A stretch of 64,000 nt of DNA from Brevibacterium linens ATCC 9172 (GTDB taxonomy: Bacteria; Actinomycetota; Actinomycetes; Actinomycetales; Brevibacteriaceae): the NCBI RefSeq assembly GCF_900169165.1, contig NZ_FXYY01000001.1, positions 62,001 through 126,000 on the forward strand, read 5' to 3'. A program made the position numbers and the translations under genes. Shown here in pieces: positions 44,518-54,026 of the stretch. The notes below the pieces were generated by a model. The model ran no database searches, was not told where the DNA came from, and was given only the letters and a program-made list of their open reading frames with translations. The stretch's first letter is position 1. Each line of letters starts with the position of its first letter.

Positions 44518-46749
44518 TCAGCCGGCTCGGCGGACCGCCTCGGCGGAGAGGAGCTCGGTCAGTTCCGTGGACACGGACGCCAGCACACGCAGACGTTCCG
44601 TCGTCCGAGTCAACGCCACATAGAGACCGCCGACGCCTTCCTCACCGCCGACCGGGGCGATGCGGCCGGGCTCGACGATGATCACCGCATCGAACTCGAG
44701 GCCCTTGGCCTGCCGCGGGGTGATGAGGGCGATCTGATGGTCCAAGCCCGTGACCGACCGTCCGAAATCGAAGTCCGCGAGCGCCTCGGCGATGGGATCG
44801 ATGAGCGCCTCATCAGCGATGACCGCGATCTTCCCACCTTCGGCGGCGGACACTTCGGCCGCGACCGCGGAAGGGAGGGCGGCAAGCAGCTCGGATTCGT
44901 CGGCGAAGGAGTCCAGCTGCGGATCCGAACCTCCCTGCCGCACCGACTCGACGAGCTCGAGCTGCGGGAAGTGCCGATGCAGGTAGCGGTTGGCCAGATC
45001 CATCACCGACTGCGGGGTGCGGTAGGAGACCGTGAGCACCTGCAGGGCGAAACGGTCGCCGACGAACTCGGTGAGGATCGATGACCACGTGCGGGCGTTG
45101 TCGACCTGCGAAGACTGGGCGAGGTCGCCGACGACGGTGGCCGACTTCGACGGCACGCGGCGGAAGAGGACCCGCCACTGCATCGGGGACAGCTCCTGGG
45201 CTTCATCGACGACGAGGTGGCCGTACGTCCACTCCCGGTCCTCGAGGGCGCGTTCGGCCAGGGTCATCGCCGGGCCCTGCTCCTCCCAGCGGGACGCGAG
45301 TGTCTCGGCCGAGACCATTCCGCCGGTCTCGGTCATATCGACGACGGCCTCGGCATATTCGCGAGCCGAGTCATCCCGTGCCTGAGTCTGCTGGGGCGCG
45401 GAACCGAGAAGCTCGGCCAGTTCGTCGAGCAGGGGCACATCGTCGACCGTGAACTCGTCCCGACGCTGCTCGAGCAGAATCGACTGTTCGGCGGGTGTGA
45501 GGAGCTTGCGAGCCGCGGCCTGGAGCTTGTGCGGTCTGCCCAGCAGTGAACGCAGAGCAGCGGCTGGGCCGATGGGGAACCACGCGAGGTTGAGGGCACG
45601 CCGGACGTCGACGGAGGACCGCAGATCCTCAAGCAGTTCGGGCAGCCGCTCGCCGGCCGCATCCATCCCCATCTCACGGGCGAGATCCTCGGCGAGGATC
45701 TTCAGCAGTCCGGTGACGAAACCGGTGCGGGCGGCATTGTGCGGATCTCCGCTGCGACGAGCCCGATCGCGCGCCGACTGCACATCCTTGCGACGCAGCA
45801 CGATCGTATGCGAGCGCACCCGCATCTCGACGTCGTGGTCGGGGATGCGCTGATAGTTCGCAATATGGTTCTTCAGCACCCGAGCCATGACGGAGCGGCC
45901 CTTGATCTCGGCTGCTGCCGGTGCATCAGCGGCATCCGTGTCGAGACCCGGATACAGCTGACCCGGGGTGAGCAGGACGGCCCCTGTCTCGCCGAGGCTG
46001 GGCAGAACCTTCTCGATGTACTTGAGGAACACCGTCGACGGGCCGACGAGGAGGACACCGGACTTCGCGATGCGCTCCCGATGACGGTAGAGCAGGAACG
46101 CGGCACGGTGGAGGGCGACGGCGGTCTTGCCGGTGCCCGGCCCGCCCTGGACGACGAGGACGCCGGAGAGCGGACGGCGGATGATCGCGTCCTGTTCGGC
46201 CTGGATGGTCGCGACGATATCGCCCATCCGGCCGGTGCGGTGGGTGGTCAGTGCTGCGAGCAGAGCGCCTTCACCCTGGAGGTTCGACCGCTGAGTGTCA
46301 TCGAGTGCGTCGATGTCGAGCACATCGTCTTCGATGCCGGTGACCAACCGGTTGGCGGTGACGAGGTGACGGCGGCGGGCGATGCCGTCGGGATTGGCGG
46401 CCGTCGACTGGTAGAAGCGTTCGGCGGCCGGAGCCCTCCAGTCGATGAGGATCTGCTGACGCTGATCGTCGGTGAGTCCGATGCGGCCGATATAGGTGGG
46501 GTCGTCCTCATCGACGATGTCGAGGCGACCGAAGCACAGTCCCTCCTCGGCGCCGTCGAGACGGATGAGCTGATCTTCGTACAGCGTCGCGAAGGCATCA
46601 CGTTCGGTGCGGTGCTGGTGATTGCCTCCGACCTCGGAGATCCTCACCGTCCCCAGGCGGGCTGTCGTCTCCTCCCGGAGCGCATCGAGGCGGGCATAGA
46701 GCTCGTCGAGCTTGGTCTGCTCGACACGAATTTCTGAAGTTTCGGTCAT
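44518..46749 (-). CDS. helD: HelD-type RNA polymerase-associated ATPase (UvrD-like)
   Basis: This 743-residue superfamily 1 ATPase resembles HelD/HelR proteins, which pull RNA polymerase off DNA and in some actinobacteria protect it from rifamycins. The N-terminal antiparallel coil (about 5-40, ELYARLDALREETTARLG) would enter the secondary channel. Walker A is GGPGTGKTAVALHR, Walker B HLVVDEAQELSPMQW, motif III GDLAQSS, motif IV SYRTPQSVMDLA, and the C-end TPRQAKGLEFDAVII with YVALTRTTERLRVL. I chose ATG 46749 because AAGAAGGTGAG is directly before it; the ATG at 46770 would overlap the promoter. I see no rifamycin-associated palindromic element upstream. Confidence 0.85.
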   Translation of the reverse strand: MTETSEIRVEQTKLDELYARLDALREETTARLGTVRISEVGGNHQHRTERDAFATLYEDQLIRLDGAEEGLCFGRLDIVDEDDPTYIGRIGLTDDQRQQILIDWRAPAAERFYQSTAANPDGIARRRHLVTANRLVTGIEDDVLDIDALDDTQRSNLQGEGALLAALTTHRTGRMGDIVATIQAEQDAIIRRPLSGVLVVQGGPGTGKTAVALHRAAFLLYRHRERIAKSGVLLVGPSTVFLKYIEKVLPSLGETGAVLLTPGQLYPGLDTDAADAPAAAEIKGRSVMARVLKNHIANYQRIPDHDVEMRVRSHTIVLRRKDVQSARDRARRSGDPHNAARTGFVTGLLKILAEDLAREMGMDAAGERLPELLEDLRSSVDVRRALNLAWFPIGPAAALRSLLGRPHKLQAAARKLLTPAEQSILLEQRRDEFTVDDVPLLDELAELLGSAPQQTQARDDSAREYAEAVVDMTETGGMVSAETLASRWEEQGPAMTLAERALEDREWTYGHLVVDEAQELSPMQWRVLFRRVPSKSATVVGDLAQSSQVDNARTWSSILTEFVGDRFALQVLTVSYRTPQSVMDLANRYLHRHFPQLELVESVRQGGSDPQLDSFADESELLAALPSAVAAEVSAAEGGKIAVIADEALIDPIAEALADFDFGRSVTGLDHQIALITPRQAKGLEFDAVIIVEPGRIAPVGGEEGVGGLYVALTRTTERLRVLASVSTELTELLSAEAVRRAG

Positions 46750-46773
46750 CTCACCTTCTTGGGTCGGCATTCA

Positions 46774-46779
46774 ATTATG
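46774..46779 (-). promoter_or_regulatory. -10 element of helD
   Basis: CATAAT on the minus strand predicts a start near 46767, giving a leader of about 18 nt that contains the AAGAAGGTGAG ribosome site before ATG 46749. Confidence 0.4.
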
Positions 46780-46864
46780 CCGAACTTTGCCCGGTGTCTG
46801 TAGTCGCAGCGTCATTTCGGACCGGGGCGTACCTCACATTCGGACCGAGGACACGCGCGCGGCG

Positions 46865-47656
46865 TCACAGGCCCAGGCGGGAGCGCAGGTCGGTTCCGGC
46901 CAGGAAGGTCGCGGAGGAGGCGGCGGTGCGCAGACTCCGGTCTAGGCCGGCCGTGTCGAGTTCGGAGTGGGAGGCGAGGACGACGACGTTTCCGCGTCGA
47001 CGTCCTTTGAGGATCGCCGGTTCCGTGGCGGCGGCAAGATGGGCGAAGTGCTCGCCGAGGCCGCGGAGTTCGGCCTTGAGAAGTCGGTGGTCGCCGGGGT
47101 CGGGCACATTGGCGAGGTAGATGCCGGAGTCCTTGACCGCCGCGGCGCAGGAGGCGAAGAACTTGGTCGTCTGCAGGGTTGTGGGAACCGAGTCGTGGTC
47201 GAAGGCATCCCGGACGAGAACGTCGAGGGTGTCGGCTCTGAACTTCCCGATCTCCACAGCTCCGTCGCCGGCGCGCAGGGCCAGGGCGGGGGAGCGGGGC
47301 AGATCGAACCAGTCACGGGCGAAGTCGAGCAGCTTGGCGTCGATGTCGATCGCCGTCTGCTTCGACCCCGGTCGTGCGGAGTCCAGCGCTCGGGCGAGAG
47401 CGCAGCCGGCGGCACCGATATGTGCGACCCGGAGAGTGCGGTGCGGGAGCTCGACGTCGATCATGCGTCGCATCCAGTCCAGGTACTCGAAGTCCAGACG
47501 CTGCGGATCGGACAGCGTGATCGACGACGACGGGACCCCATTGACATGGAGCACATAGGAATCGGCCTCGCCGTCGAGCTTCTCCAGCCGGGCCTGACCC
47601 GTCGAGATGTCGACCACTTGAGAACCAGGTGCTGTGTATATCCGTCGCTTCGCCAC
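46865..47656 (-). CDS. Spermidine synthase-like SAM-fold protein
   Basis: This 263-residue protein has the fold of spermidine synthases: the tetramer-type N-terminal beta segment (about 10-50) with SITLSDPQRLDFEYLDWM, then a Rossmann domain with AHIGAAGCALARAL (motif I), IDIDAKLLDFAR and a VLVRDAFDHDSVP segment in place of the usual catalytic D-x-x-D region. Similar proteins in actinobacteria are often called fused or orphan spermidine synthases, and their substrate is not known. Whether it makes polyamine is doubtful. It starts with GTG at 47656; the AGGAG overlaps the start too closely to be a normal ribosome site. Confidence 0.7.
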   Translation of the reverse strand: MAKRRIYTAPGSQVVDISTGQARLEKLDGEADSYVLHVNGVPSSSITLSDPQRLDFEYLDWMRRMIDVELPHRTLRVAHIGAAGCALARALDSARPGSKQTAIDIDAKLLDFARDWFDLPRSPALALRAGDGAVEIGKFRADTLDVLVRDAFDHDSVPTTLQTTKFFASCAAAVKDSGIYLANVPDPGDHRLLKAELRGLGEHFAHLAAATEPAILKGRRRGNVVVLASHSELDTAGLDRSLRTAASSATFLAGTDLRSRLGL

Positions 47657-47910
47657 TCCTCACTTGTATGCCAGTGAGGCGATTGAGGCAATTCGGCGCA
47701 GATTCTCGTGGGGACAGCGGTCGTGACTCATCCATCTGCGGCCTGTGGACAGGATCGTCCCGTCCACAGGCGCAGGACGAGACCTGGAGGAACGGCCTCG
47801 GGATCGGGTGGAGTGGGGGTCGGACAGGAGGCCCTCTCACGGCATGGGCCTCACCGCAGCCACCGGAACCGCCGCAGCCGGCAGGTTCCGACCCCGTCAA
47901 GGAGGACGCA

Positions 47911-49083
47911 GTGAAGACACCGGCCCGCACGCCCGAGGACATCATCGGGATCATCCCTCACACTCTCGGCTACACCCCGCAACGCAGCCTCGTCGCCGTC
48001 ATCGTCGGCACCGAGGGCAACGGGTCTCAGACCAGTTCGACGACGCTGCGCATCGACTTCGACCGGGAGAGCGCGGCACAGACGCTGTCCGAAGGCGGCG
48101 GCTGGTACGCCGACCTCATCATGCGCGCGGGTACGGTCAGCGGTGTCTTCCTCGTTCTCTACGATGACGACTACCAGCCGGTCAGCGCCTTCGGCCTCGG
48201 CGCCGACGCCGAATACGCCGAGGTCCACCGTGGTCTCATCCGGGCGGCGATCGACGAGTTGGCCATGACCTTCGCCGCCAGAGGCGTCGACACTCTCAGC
48301 GCCTGGTGGGTCAACCAGGAACACTTCGGACGCATCGACGAGGACGGCTTTGACTGCACGCCGCTGATCGACGCAACCACCTCGGCGTGTGCCACGGAGC
48401 TCGTCGCCGGCGGATCCAATCCCGTCGCCGATCCGGTGGATCTCGTCATCTCACCCATGCCCGCCGAGGCCTTCGCCGACAGCCGCCGCGGACACGCCGA
48501 GGAGTGGATGGGCACGGACGAGGCCTTCGTGGTCCTTGCCGAGGTCTATCCGCGCTTGGACGTGATGCGGTGCGAGGAGGAGGCGATCGACGAGGCGCGC
48601 ATCCACGAACTGATGGACCTGCCGACCGTGATGGCGCTCGACACTCTGCTCGTCGAGATCTGGTCACGCGACGCCCTGGAGATGATCCTGAGCTTCGACC
48701 ACCCGGACTTCCCGCCGTCGGTGGTCAACGGTCTCGACGGGGAGGAGCTGTGCACGATGAGTCGCCGCGTCGTCACCCATGCGCAGGCCGCGCAGCAGCT
48801 CGTCGGACTCTCCTCGCGTGCGCCGCGGCCGCGAGACATCATGCTCACCATCGCTTTCCTCAAGGACTACCTGCAGGCCGGGCACCCGCAGGCGAGAGCC
48901 AACGCCTATGCCGTCATCGCCTGGTTCGAATGGGCGCTGGGCGGGTCGACGATGGCGCTGAACTATGCTCAAGCCGCGATCGAGCTCGAGCCCGAACACG
49001 GACTGGCCGAACTCATCCTCGGCGCGGTCGACATGGGGTGCCTGCCTCGTTGGCTGACGGAGACGCAGCGCACGACCACCTGA
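47911..49083 (+). CDS. DUF4192 protein
   Basis: This 390-residue actinobacterial protein of unknown function has the DUF4192 start (residues 6-30: PEDIIGIIPHTLGYTPQRSL) and the segment VSGVFLVLYDDDY. The C-terminal helical part resembles TPR-like repeats (ANAYAVIAWFEWALGGSTMA, YAQAAIELEPEHGLAELIL). In many actinobacteria it stands before the primary sigma factor gene as here. GTG 47911 was chosen because AAGGAGG lies 5 bases before it; the upstream extension is Gly/Pro/Ser-rich and unconserved. Confidence 0.85.
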   Translation: MKTPARTPEDIIGIIPHTLGYTPQRSLVAVIVGTEGNGSQTSSTTLRIDFDRESAAQTLSEGGGWYADLIMRAGTVSGVFLVLYDDDYQPVSAFGLGADAEYAEVHRGLIRAAIDELAMTFAARGVDTLSAWWVNQEHFGRIDEDGFDCTPLIDATTSACATELVAGGSNPVADPVDLVISPMPAEAFADSRRGHAEEWMGTDEAFVVLAEVYPRLDVMRCEEEAIDEARIHELMDLPTVMALDTLLVEIWSRDALEMILSFDHPDFPPSVVNGLDGEELCTMSRRVVTHAQAAQQLVGLSSRAPRPRDIMLTIAFLKDYLQAGHPQARANAYAVIAWFEWALGGSTMALNYAQAAIELEPEHGLAELILGAVDMGCLPRWLTETQRTTT

Positions 49084-49320
49084 ACGAAGCTGTTTGATCG
49101 CCGCGGTCACCGAGTGAACGGCCCGGACGGATCGCCGCGGAGCCTTCGAGGTCCGATTCGCAAAGCAGGGAATAACGTGAGAAAATTAAGCGTTGACCCA
49201 GTCATTGCATGATGGGCGAGCTATGCGTGCTCGCCCCGGACCGTACGCGGACCACTTGACTTGGGTCTTCGTACTGTCCGAATGCATGGGGAAGTTTCAA
49301 CGCTCGCGAAAGGTGAACAC

Positions 49321-50787
49321 GTGCCCAGAGTCGACAAGGAATCCACAACGGTGACGGAGAAGTCGGAGGGAGCGGCCGACACGACCTCGACCGGTGGATC
49401 CAAGACCACTGCGGCGTCGAAGTCCACTGCGAAGAAGACGACCGCTGCCGGAGCCAAGAAGTCCGCGACCGCGAAGTCGACGACCGCGAAGTCGGCTGCC
49501 GCAAAGACCGAGGCGGCTGCGTCGAAGAAGACGACTGCTGCGAAGAAGACGACTGCTGCGAAATCGACGGCCGCAGCGAAGAAGACGACCGCAGCGAAAT
49601 CGACGGCCGCGGCGAAGACGACCACGACGGAGTCCACCGCCGCCAAGGAAGCCACGAAGGCGACCAAGGCGAAGAAAGCCGACGACGTCATCGACACCAC
49701 CGAGGAAGTCGAACCGGCCGCGGACGCTCTGGCCACAGAGGAGAGCCCCGCCGAGGCGACCGAGACGAAGAACTCGGAAGAGAAGGAGAAGAACGCCGCC
49801 GTGGCCGAGGCCGGAGGCTTCATCGTCTCCGACGCCGACGAAGAGGATGCACCTGCCCAGCAGGTCGTCTCCGCCGGTGCGACCGCGGACCCGGTCAAGG
49901 ACTACCTCAAGCAGATCGGCAAGGTGGCGCTGCTCAACGCCGCCGAGGAGGTCGACCTCGCCAAGCGCATCGAGGCCGGAATGTACGCCGAGCACCTGCT
50001 CGACGGCGGAGAGGTCACCGACCCGCGCGAGACGATGGACTACAAGTGGATCATCCATGACGGTCGCATCGCGAAGAACCACCTGCTGGAGGCCAACCTC
50101 CGCCTCGTCGTGTCCCTGGCCAAGCGCTACACCGGCCGCGGAATGCTCTTCCTCGACCTCATCCAGGAAGGCAACCTCGGCCTCATCCGCGCCGTCGAGA
50201 AGTTCGACTACACGAAGGGCTTCAAGTTCTCGACCTACGCCACGTGGTGGATTCGCCAGGCCATCACCCGCGCGATGGCCGACCAGGCTCGAACGATCCG
50301 CATCCCGGTGCACATGGTCGAGGTCATCAACAAGCTCGCCCGCGTGCAGCGCCAGATGCTGCAGGACCTCGGTCGCGAACCGGCCCCGGAGGAGCTTGCG
50401 AAGGAGCTCGACATGACACCCGAGCGTGTCGTCGAGGTCCAGAAGTACGGTCGCGAGCCCATCTCGCTGCACACCCCGCTGGGTGAAGACGGCGACTCGG
50501 AATTCGGCGACCTCATCGAGGACTCCGAGGCAGTTGTGCCCTCGGACTCGGTGAGCTTCACACTCCTCCAAGAGCAGCTGCACTCCGTGCTCGACACGCT
50601 CTCGGAGCGTGAGGCGGGAGTGGTGTCCATGCGCTTCGGACTCAATGACGGTCAGCCGAAGACCCTCGACGAGATCGGCAAGGTCTACGGCGTCACCCGT
50701 GAGCGCATCCGCCAGATCGAGTCGAAGACGATGGCCAAGCTGCGTCACCCGTCTCGTTCGCAGGTACTGCGCGATTACCTGGACTGA
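49321..50787 (+). CDS. sigA: Primary sigma factor (RpoD/HrdB/SigA) with Lys/Ala-rich tail
   Basis: This is the vegetative sigma-70 factor, 488 residues with the GTG at 49321 (AAAGGTG before it). Region 1.2 starts at D190 ([11 protein letters not shown]). Region 2 has [37 protein letters not shown] and [17 protein letters not shown]; region 3 begins [13 protein letters not shown]; region 4 has the [23 protein letters not shown] and the end VLRDYLD. Region 1.1 is replaced by an about 125-residue tail of Lys, Ala, Thr and Ser, then an acidic stretch. The 237 bases before it (49084-49320) contain TTGACC (49193) and TTGACT (49256) but no confident -10 element. ATG 49282 is another possible start. 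Confidence 0.95.
   Translation: MPRVDKESTTVTEKSEGAADTTSTGGSKTTAASKSTAKKTTAAGAKKSATAKSTTAKSAAAKTEAAASKKTTAAKKTTAAKSTAAAKKTTAAKSTAAAKTTTTESTAAKEATKATKAKKADDVIDTTEEVEPAADALATEESPAEATETKNSEEKEKNAAVAEAGGFIVSDADEEDAPAQQVVSAGATADPVKDYLKQIGKVALLNAAEEVDLAKRIEAGMYAEHLLDGGEVTDPRETMDYKWIIHDGRIAKNHLLEANLRLVVSLAKRYTGRGMLFLDLIQEGNLGLIRAVEKFDYTKGFKFSTYATWWIRQAITRAMADQARTIRIPVHMVEVINKLARVQRQMLQDLGREPAPEELAKELDMTPERVVEVQKYGREPISLHTPLGEDGDSEFGDLIEDSEAVVPSDSVSFTLLQEQLHSVLDTLSEREAGVVSMRFGLNDGQPKTLDEIGKVYGVTRERIRQIESKTMAKLRHPSRSQVLRDYLD
49537..49608 (+). repeat. 36-bp tandem repeat inside sigA
   Basis: Two copies (49537-49572 and 49573-49608) differ at two or three silent positions and encode [12 protein letters not shown] twice. 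They sit in the low-complexity tail, which probably grows and shrinks by slippage. Confidence 0.8.
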
Positions 50788-50825
50788 GGCCAGTCTCGAG
50801 GTCTGCTCGAGGTGAGAAGAGCGGA

Positions 50826-50852
50826 ACGCCCCTGGGAATTTCCCAGGGGCGT
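50826..50852. terminator. Bidirectional terminator between sigA and the amidase gene
   Basis: A perfect 12-bp stem (ACGCCCCTGGGA, 50826-50837, with 50841-50852) and 3-nt loop lie between convergent genes, 38 bases after sigA and 8 before the amidase stop. Confidence 0.85.
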
Positions 50853-50859
50853 ATCCGAG

Positions 50860-51705
50860 TCAGAACCAGTCGACGACGCCGTCGAACAGGGCATCGGCGT
50901 ACTTCTCCTGCCCGGATTTCGACTCCATGAGCTTCGCCTCAGACGGGTTGCGCATCTCTCCGCATTCGACGATGACGGCGGGCACCGAAGCATTGTTCAG
51001 ACCGGCCAGGTCCGGCCTCCGGCTGATCGCGTCCTGTCCATAGGCCCTGTTCGGGGTGAACTCCTCACCCATCGACTTCCCCACCGATTTCGCCAGATCC
51101 ACGGAAGCCCTCTCTGTCTTCTCGTTCTCACCGGGATCGGCGACGATGATGTGGAAGCCCTTCACCGCACTGGACTCGCTGCCGTTGGCGTGAATGCTCA
51201 CGAGCAGATCCGCATCGTCGGCGAATGTCCCGCGCTCGTCCACACACGGTCCGACTCCTGTGTTGTCCTCGCGGCTGAGCACGACTTCGGCCCCGGCATC
51301 CGTCAGCGACTTCTCCAGCTTCCTCGCCACGGCCCACGTGAAATCGGCTTCCGGATAGTCGGAGCTCGTCGACGTGCCCGTGGTGTTGCACGCCTTCGTG
51401 CCTCCGCGACCGTCGGGCACCTGCCGATTGATCGTCTCCGGATGGTCCGCATTGCCGCCGTTGTGCCCGGGATCGACCGCGATGACCTTCCCTGTCAGGC
51501 CCACATCGTCGGCCCGCGCCGAGGCGGTCTCCGACGTCGCGCGGTCGTCGCCGTCTGCGGCGTCGGCAGATGCGGATCGACCGGGTGTCTCGGCCGCCTG
51601 AGTGGTCCGCTCGGGAGCGGCCGAATCCTGAGAGCAGGCCGCCAGGCCGGGGAGGCAGAGAGCGGCAGAGGCGAGGAGGCTCGGCACGAGGAGACGATGG
51701 CGCAT
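50860..51705 (-). CDS. N-acetylmuramoyl-L-alanine amidase, lipoprotein
   Basis: This 281-residue amidase_3 family zinc enzyme cuts the amide between MurNAc and the stem peptide. A lipoprotein signal ends in LAAC (Cys24). A Ser/Thr/Ala/Asp linker (about 25-70) precedes the catalytic domain. Zinc ligands are H81 in VDPGHNGG and the His in LLVSIHANGS; the catalytic Glu is in VIVECGEMRN. Compared with classic members the loop after the first motif is longer and has two Cys that may form a disulfide (one in KACNTTGTS, one in GVGPCVDERG). It is a stand-alone gene divergent to parE. Confidence 0.9.
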   Translation of the reverse strand: MRHRLLVPSLLASAALCLPGLAACSQDSAAPERTTQAAETPGRSASADAADGDDRATSETASARADDVGLTGKVIAVDPGHNGGNADHPETINRQVPDGRGGTKACNTTGTSTSSDYPEADFTWAVARKLEKSLTDAGAEVVLSREDNTGVGPCVDERGTFADDADLLVSIHANGSESSAVKGFHIIVADPGENEKTERASVDLAKSVGKSMGEEFTPNRAYGQDAISRRPDLAGLNNASVPAVIVECGEMRNPSEAKLMESKSGQEKYADALFDGVVDWF

Positions 51706-51831
51706 GGCTCCATTCTTCCAGCTGCGGGGCGCCCATGGCCGAGCCCGCTCGGACGGATTCCCGACACGAGGCGCAGAGAATAGGGTCCTGCGCGCGCAGC
51801 GATTAGAGTTTAATCGAACGAGAGGAATTGT

Positions 51832-53943
51832 GTGGAAGACGAAAGCTACGGCGCCAGGCACCTGTCCGTCCTGTCCGGTCTTGAAGCGGTACGCAAGCGA
51901 CCCGGCATGTACATCGGCACGACCGACTCCCGCGGTCTCATGCACTGTCTGTGGGAGGTCATCGACAATTCCGTCGACGAGGCCCTCGGCGGGTACGGTT
52001 CCGAGATCCTCATCGAGCTCGCTGCCGACGGCTCGGTGGCGGTCACCGACAAGGGCCGCGGGATCCCCGTCGACATCGAACCGAAGACCGGACTGACCGG
52101 CGTCGAGGTCGTCATGACCAAGCTCCACGCCGGCGGCAAGTTCGGCGGCACGTCCTACGCCGCTTCGGGCGGACTGCACGGAGTCGGCGCCTCGGTCGTC
52201 AACGCCCTGTCCGCTCGCCTCGACGTCGAGGTCACCCGCGGATCGAAGGTGCACAAGATGTCCTTCCGCCGAGGCGTGCCCGGACGCTTCGACGACTCCT
52301 CCGGCACTCCGAGCCCGGACAACCCCTTCGAAGCCTTCGAGGAACCGACCGGTCTCGACATCGTCGGCAAGGCCAAGCGCGGAGCCACCGGCACCCGTGT
52401 CCAGTACTGGGCGGATCCGCAGATCTTCCTGTCCAAGGCCCAGTTCGACTACCCGCACCTGGTCGAACGTGCCCGTCAGACCGCCTTCCTCGTTCCCGGC
52501 CTCGAACTGCGCATCGTCGACCGGCGCGGCGTCGTCCGAGACGAGACCGGCGCCGTCATCGCCGAGCGCGAAGAGGTCTTCAAATTCGACGGCGGAATCA
52601 CCGAATTCGTCGACCATCTCTCCATCGATCCTCCGATCACCGATACCTGGCGTCTGCAGAACACAGGGACCTTCAAGGAGACCGTCCCGGTCCTCAACTC
52701 CTCGGGTCACCTCGAATCCAAGGAAGTCGAACGCGAGGTCGGCGTCGATATCGCTCTGCGCTGGGGGACCGGTTACGACACGAAGCTGAAGTCCTTCGTC
52801 AACGTGGTCGCCACCCCGCAGGGCGGCACCCACCTCGCCGGGTTCGAGCAGGCCTGCCTGAAGGCGATGCGCAAGGCCGTCGACGCCAACGCGCGCAAAC
52901 TCAAGGTCGGCAAGGACAAACTCGAGAAGGACGATGTGCTCGCCGGCATCACCGCAGTCGTCACCGTCCAGCTGGCCGAACCCCAGTTCGAGGGGCAGAC
53001 GAAGGAGGTCCTCGGCACCGCCGCAGTGCGCCAGATCGTGGCGAAGACCGTCGAGACTCAGCTCGGCGAGGTGCTCGCGTCGACCAAGCGCGCGCAGAAG
53101 CAGCAGGCAGCCGTGCTCATGGAGAAGGTCGTGGCCGAGATGAAATCGCGCATCTCTGCCCGCACCCACAAGGAGAACCAGCGACGCAAGACCGCGTTGG
53201 AAGCCTCCTCGCTGCCGGCGAAACTCTACGACTGCCGCGACAACGGAGTGGAGAACACGGAGCTGTTCATCGTCGAGGGTGACTCGGCGATGGGCACGGC
53301 AAAGGCCGCCCGCAACTCCGATCACCAGGCGCTGTTCCCCATCCGCGGGAAGATCCTCAACGTCCAGAAGGCGACCTTGGCCGACATGCTCGCCAACGTC
53401 GAATGTTCGGCGCTCATCCAGGTCATCGGCGCCGGTTCGGGTCGCAGCTTCGATATCGACGCCGCCCGCTACGGGCGCGTCGTCATCATGACCGACGCCG
53501 ATGTCGACGGCGCGCATATCCGCACCCTGCTGCTGACTCTGTTCTTCCGGTATATGAAACCGCTGGTCGAGGCCGGTCGCGTGTTCGCCGCCGTGCCTCC
53601 GCTGCACCGGGTCGAGGTCGTGACGAAGCGCGGAACGCCCAACGACATCATCTACACCTACACAGAAGCCGAGCTCCATACTCTGCTGAAGAAGCTCGAG
53701 AAGCAGAAGAAGACCTACAAGGAACCGATCCAGCGGTACAAGGGCCTCGGCGAGATGGACGCCGACCAGCTGGCCGAGACGACCATGGATCCGAGCATGC
53801 GCACCCTGCGTCGGGTGACGATGGCCGATGCCGAGATGGCGGAGAACACCTTCGAGCTCCTCATGGGATCATCGGTCGGACCGCGCAAGGAGTTCATCGT
53901 CTCCGGCGCCGCCGTCCTCGATGCCGAACGCATCGACAGCTGA
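51832..53943 (+). CDS. parE: DNA topoisomerase IV subunit B (ParE type)
   Basis: This 703-residue type IIA topoisomerase ATPase subunit has the GHKL ATP site (VRKRPGMYIGTTD, WEVIDNSVDEALGG, TDKGRGIPVD, GGLHGVGASVVNALS), the transducer domain, and the Toprim domain with FIVEGDSAMGTAKAARNSDH and IMTDADVDGAHIRTL. EGDSAMGTAK rather than EGDSAGGSAK, and the place after the sigma factor gene as in Streptomyces, argue for ParE instead of GyrB. A parC gene is not in the window. It starts with GTG after GAGAGGA; TAGAGT (51804-51809) is a likely -10 element. Confidence 0.88.
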   Translation: MEDESYGARHLSVLSGLEAVRKRPGMYIGTTDSRGLMHCLWEVIDNSVDEALGGYGSEILIELAADGSVAVTDKGRGIPVDIEPKTGLTGVEVVMTKLHAGGKFGGTSYAASGGLHGVGASVVNALSARLDVEVTRGSKVHKMSFRRGVPGRFDDSSGTPSPDNPFEAFEEPTGLDIVGKAKRGATGTRVQYWADPQIFLSKAQFDYPHLVERARQTAFLVPGLELRIVDRRGVVRDETGAVIAEREEVFKFDGGITEFVDHLSIDPPITDTWRLQNTGTFKETVPVLNSSGHLESKEVEREVGVDIALRWGTGYDTKLKSFVNVVATPQGGTHLAGFEQACLKAMRKAVDANARKLKVGKDKLEKDDVLAGITAVVTVQLAEPQFEGQTKEVLGTAAVRQIVAKTVETQLGEVLASTKRAQKQQAAVLMEKVVAEMKSRISARTHKENQRRKTALEASSLPAKLYDCRDNGVENTELFIVEGDSAMGTAKAARNSDHQALFPIRGKILNVQKATLADMLANVECSALIQVIGAGSGRSFDIDAARYGRVVIMTDADVDGAHIRTLLLTLFFRYMKPLVEAGRVFAAVPPLHRVEVVTKRGTPNDIIYTYTEAELHTLLKKLEKQKKTYKEPIQRYKGLGEMDADQLAETTMDPSMRTLRRVTMADAEMAENTFELLMGSSVGPRKEFIVSGAAVLDAERIDS

Positions 53944-53950
53944 AAGCGAC

Positions 53951-53984
53951 TGCTGAGTCAGCACCGATGCTGAGTCAGCACCGA
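53951..53984 (+). repeat. Tandem 17-bp repeat with palindromic core
   Basis: TGCTGAGTCAGCACCGA occurs at 53951-53967 and directly again at 53968-53984. Each copy holds the dyad TGCTGA-G-TCAGCA. It lies between the parE stop and the terminator. Confidence 0.9.
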
Positions 53985-53986
53985 CT

Positions 53987-54026
53987 CATCTGAGCCCGGG
54001 CCGAGATTCGCGCCCGGGCTCAGATG
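53987..54026. terminator. Bidirectional terminator between parE and the M56 gene
   Basis: CATCTGAGCCCGGG (53987-54000) pairs perfectly with 54013-54026 around a 12-nt loop. The right arm contains the stop codon of the minus-strand M56 gene. Confidence 0.75.

Noticed and set aside
46771..46864. Rifamycin-associated element upstream of the helD gene
   Set aside because: I looked for the palindromic element known upstream of some rifamycin-induced genes and did not find it; only an ordinary -10 and ribosome site are present.
50860..53679. 939-codon minus-strand frame covering the parE region
   Set aside because: Only the part from 51705 down to 50860 has protein-like content (signal peptide and amidase). 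The upstream part is the complement of parE.
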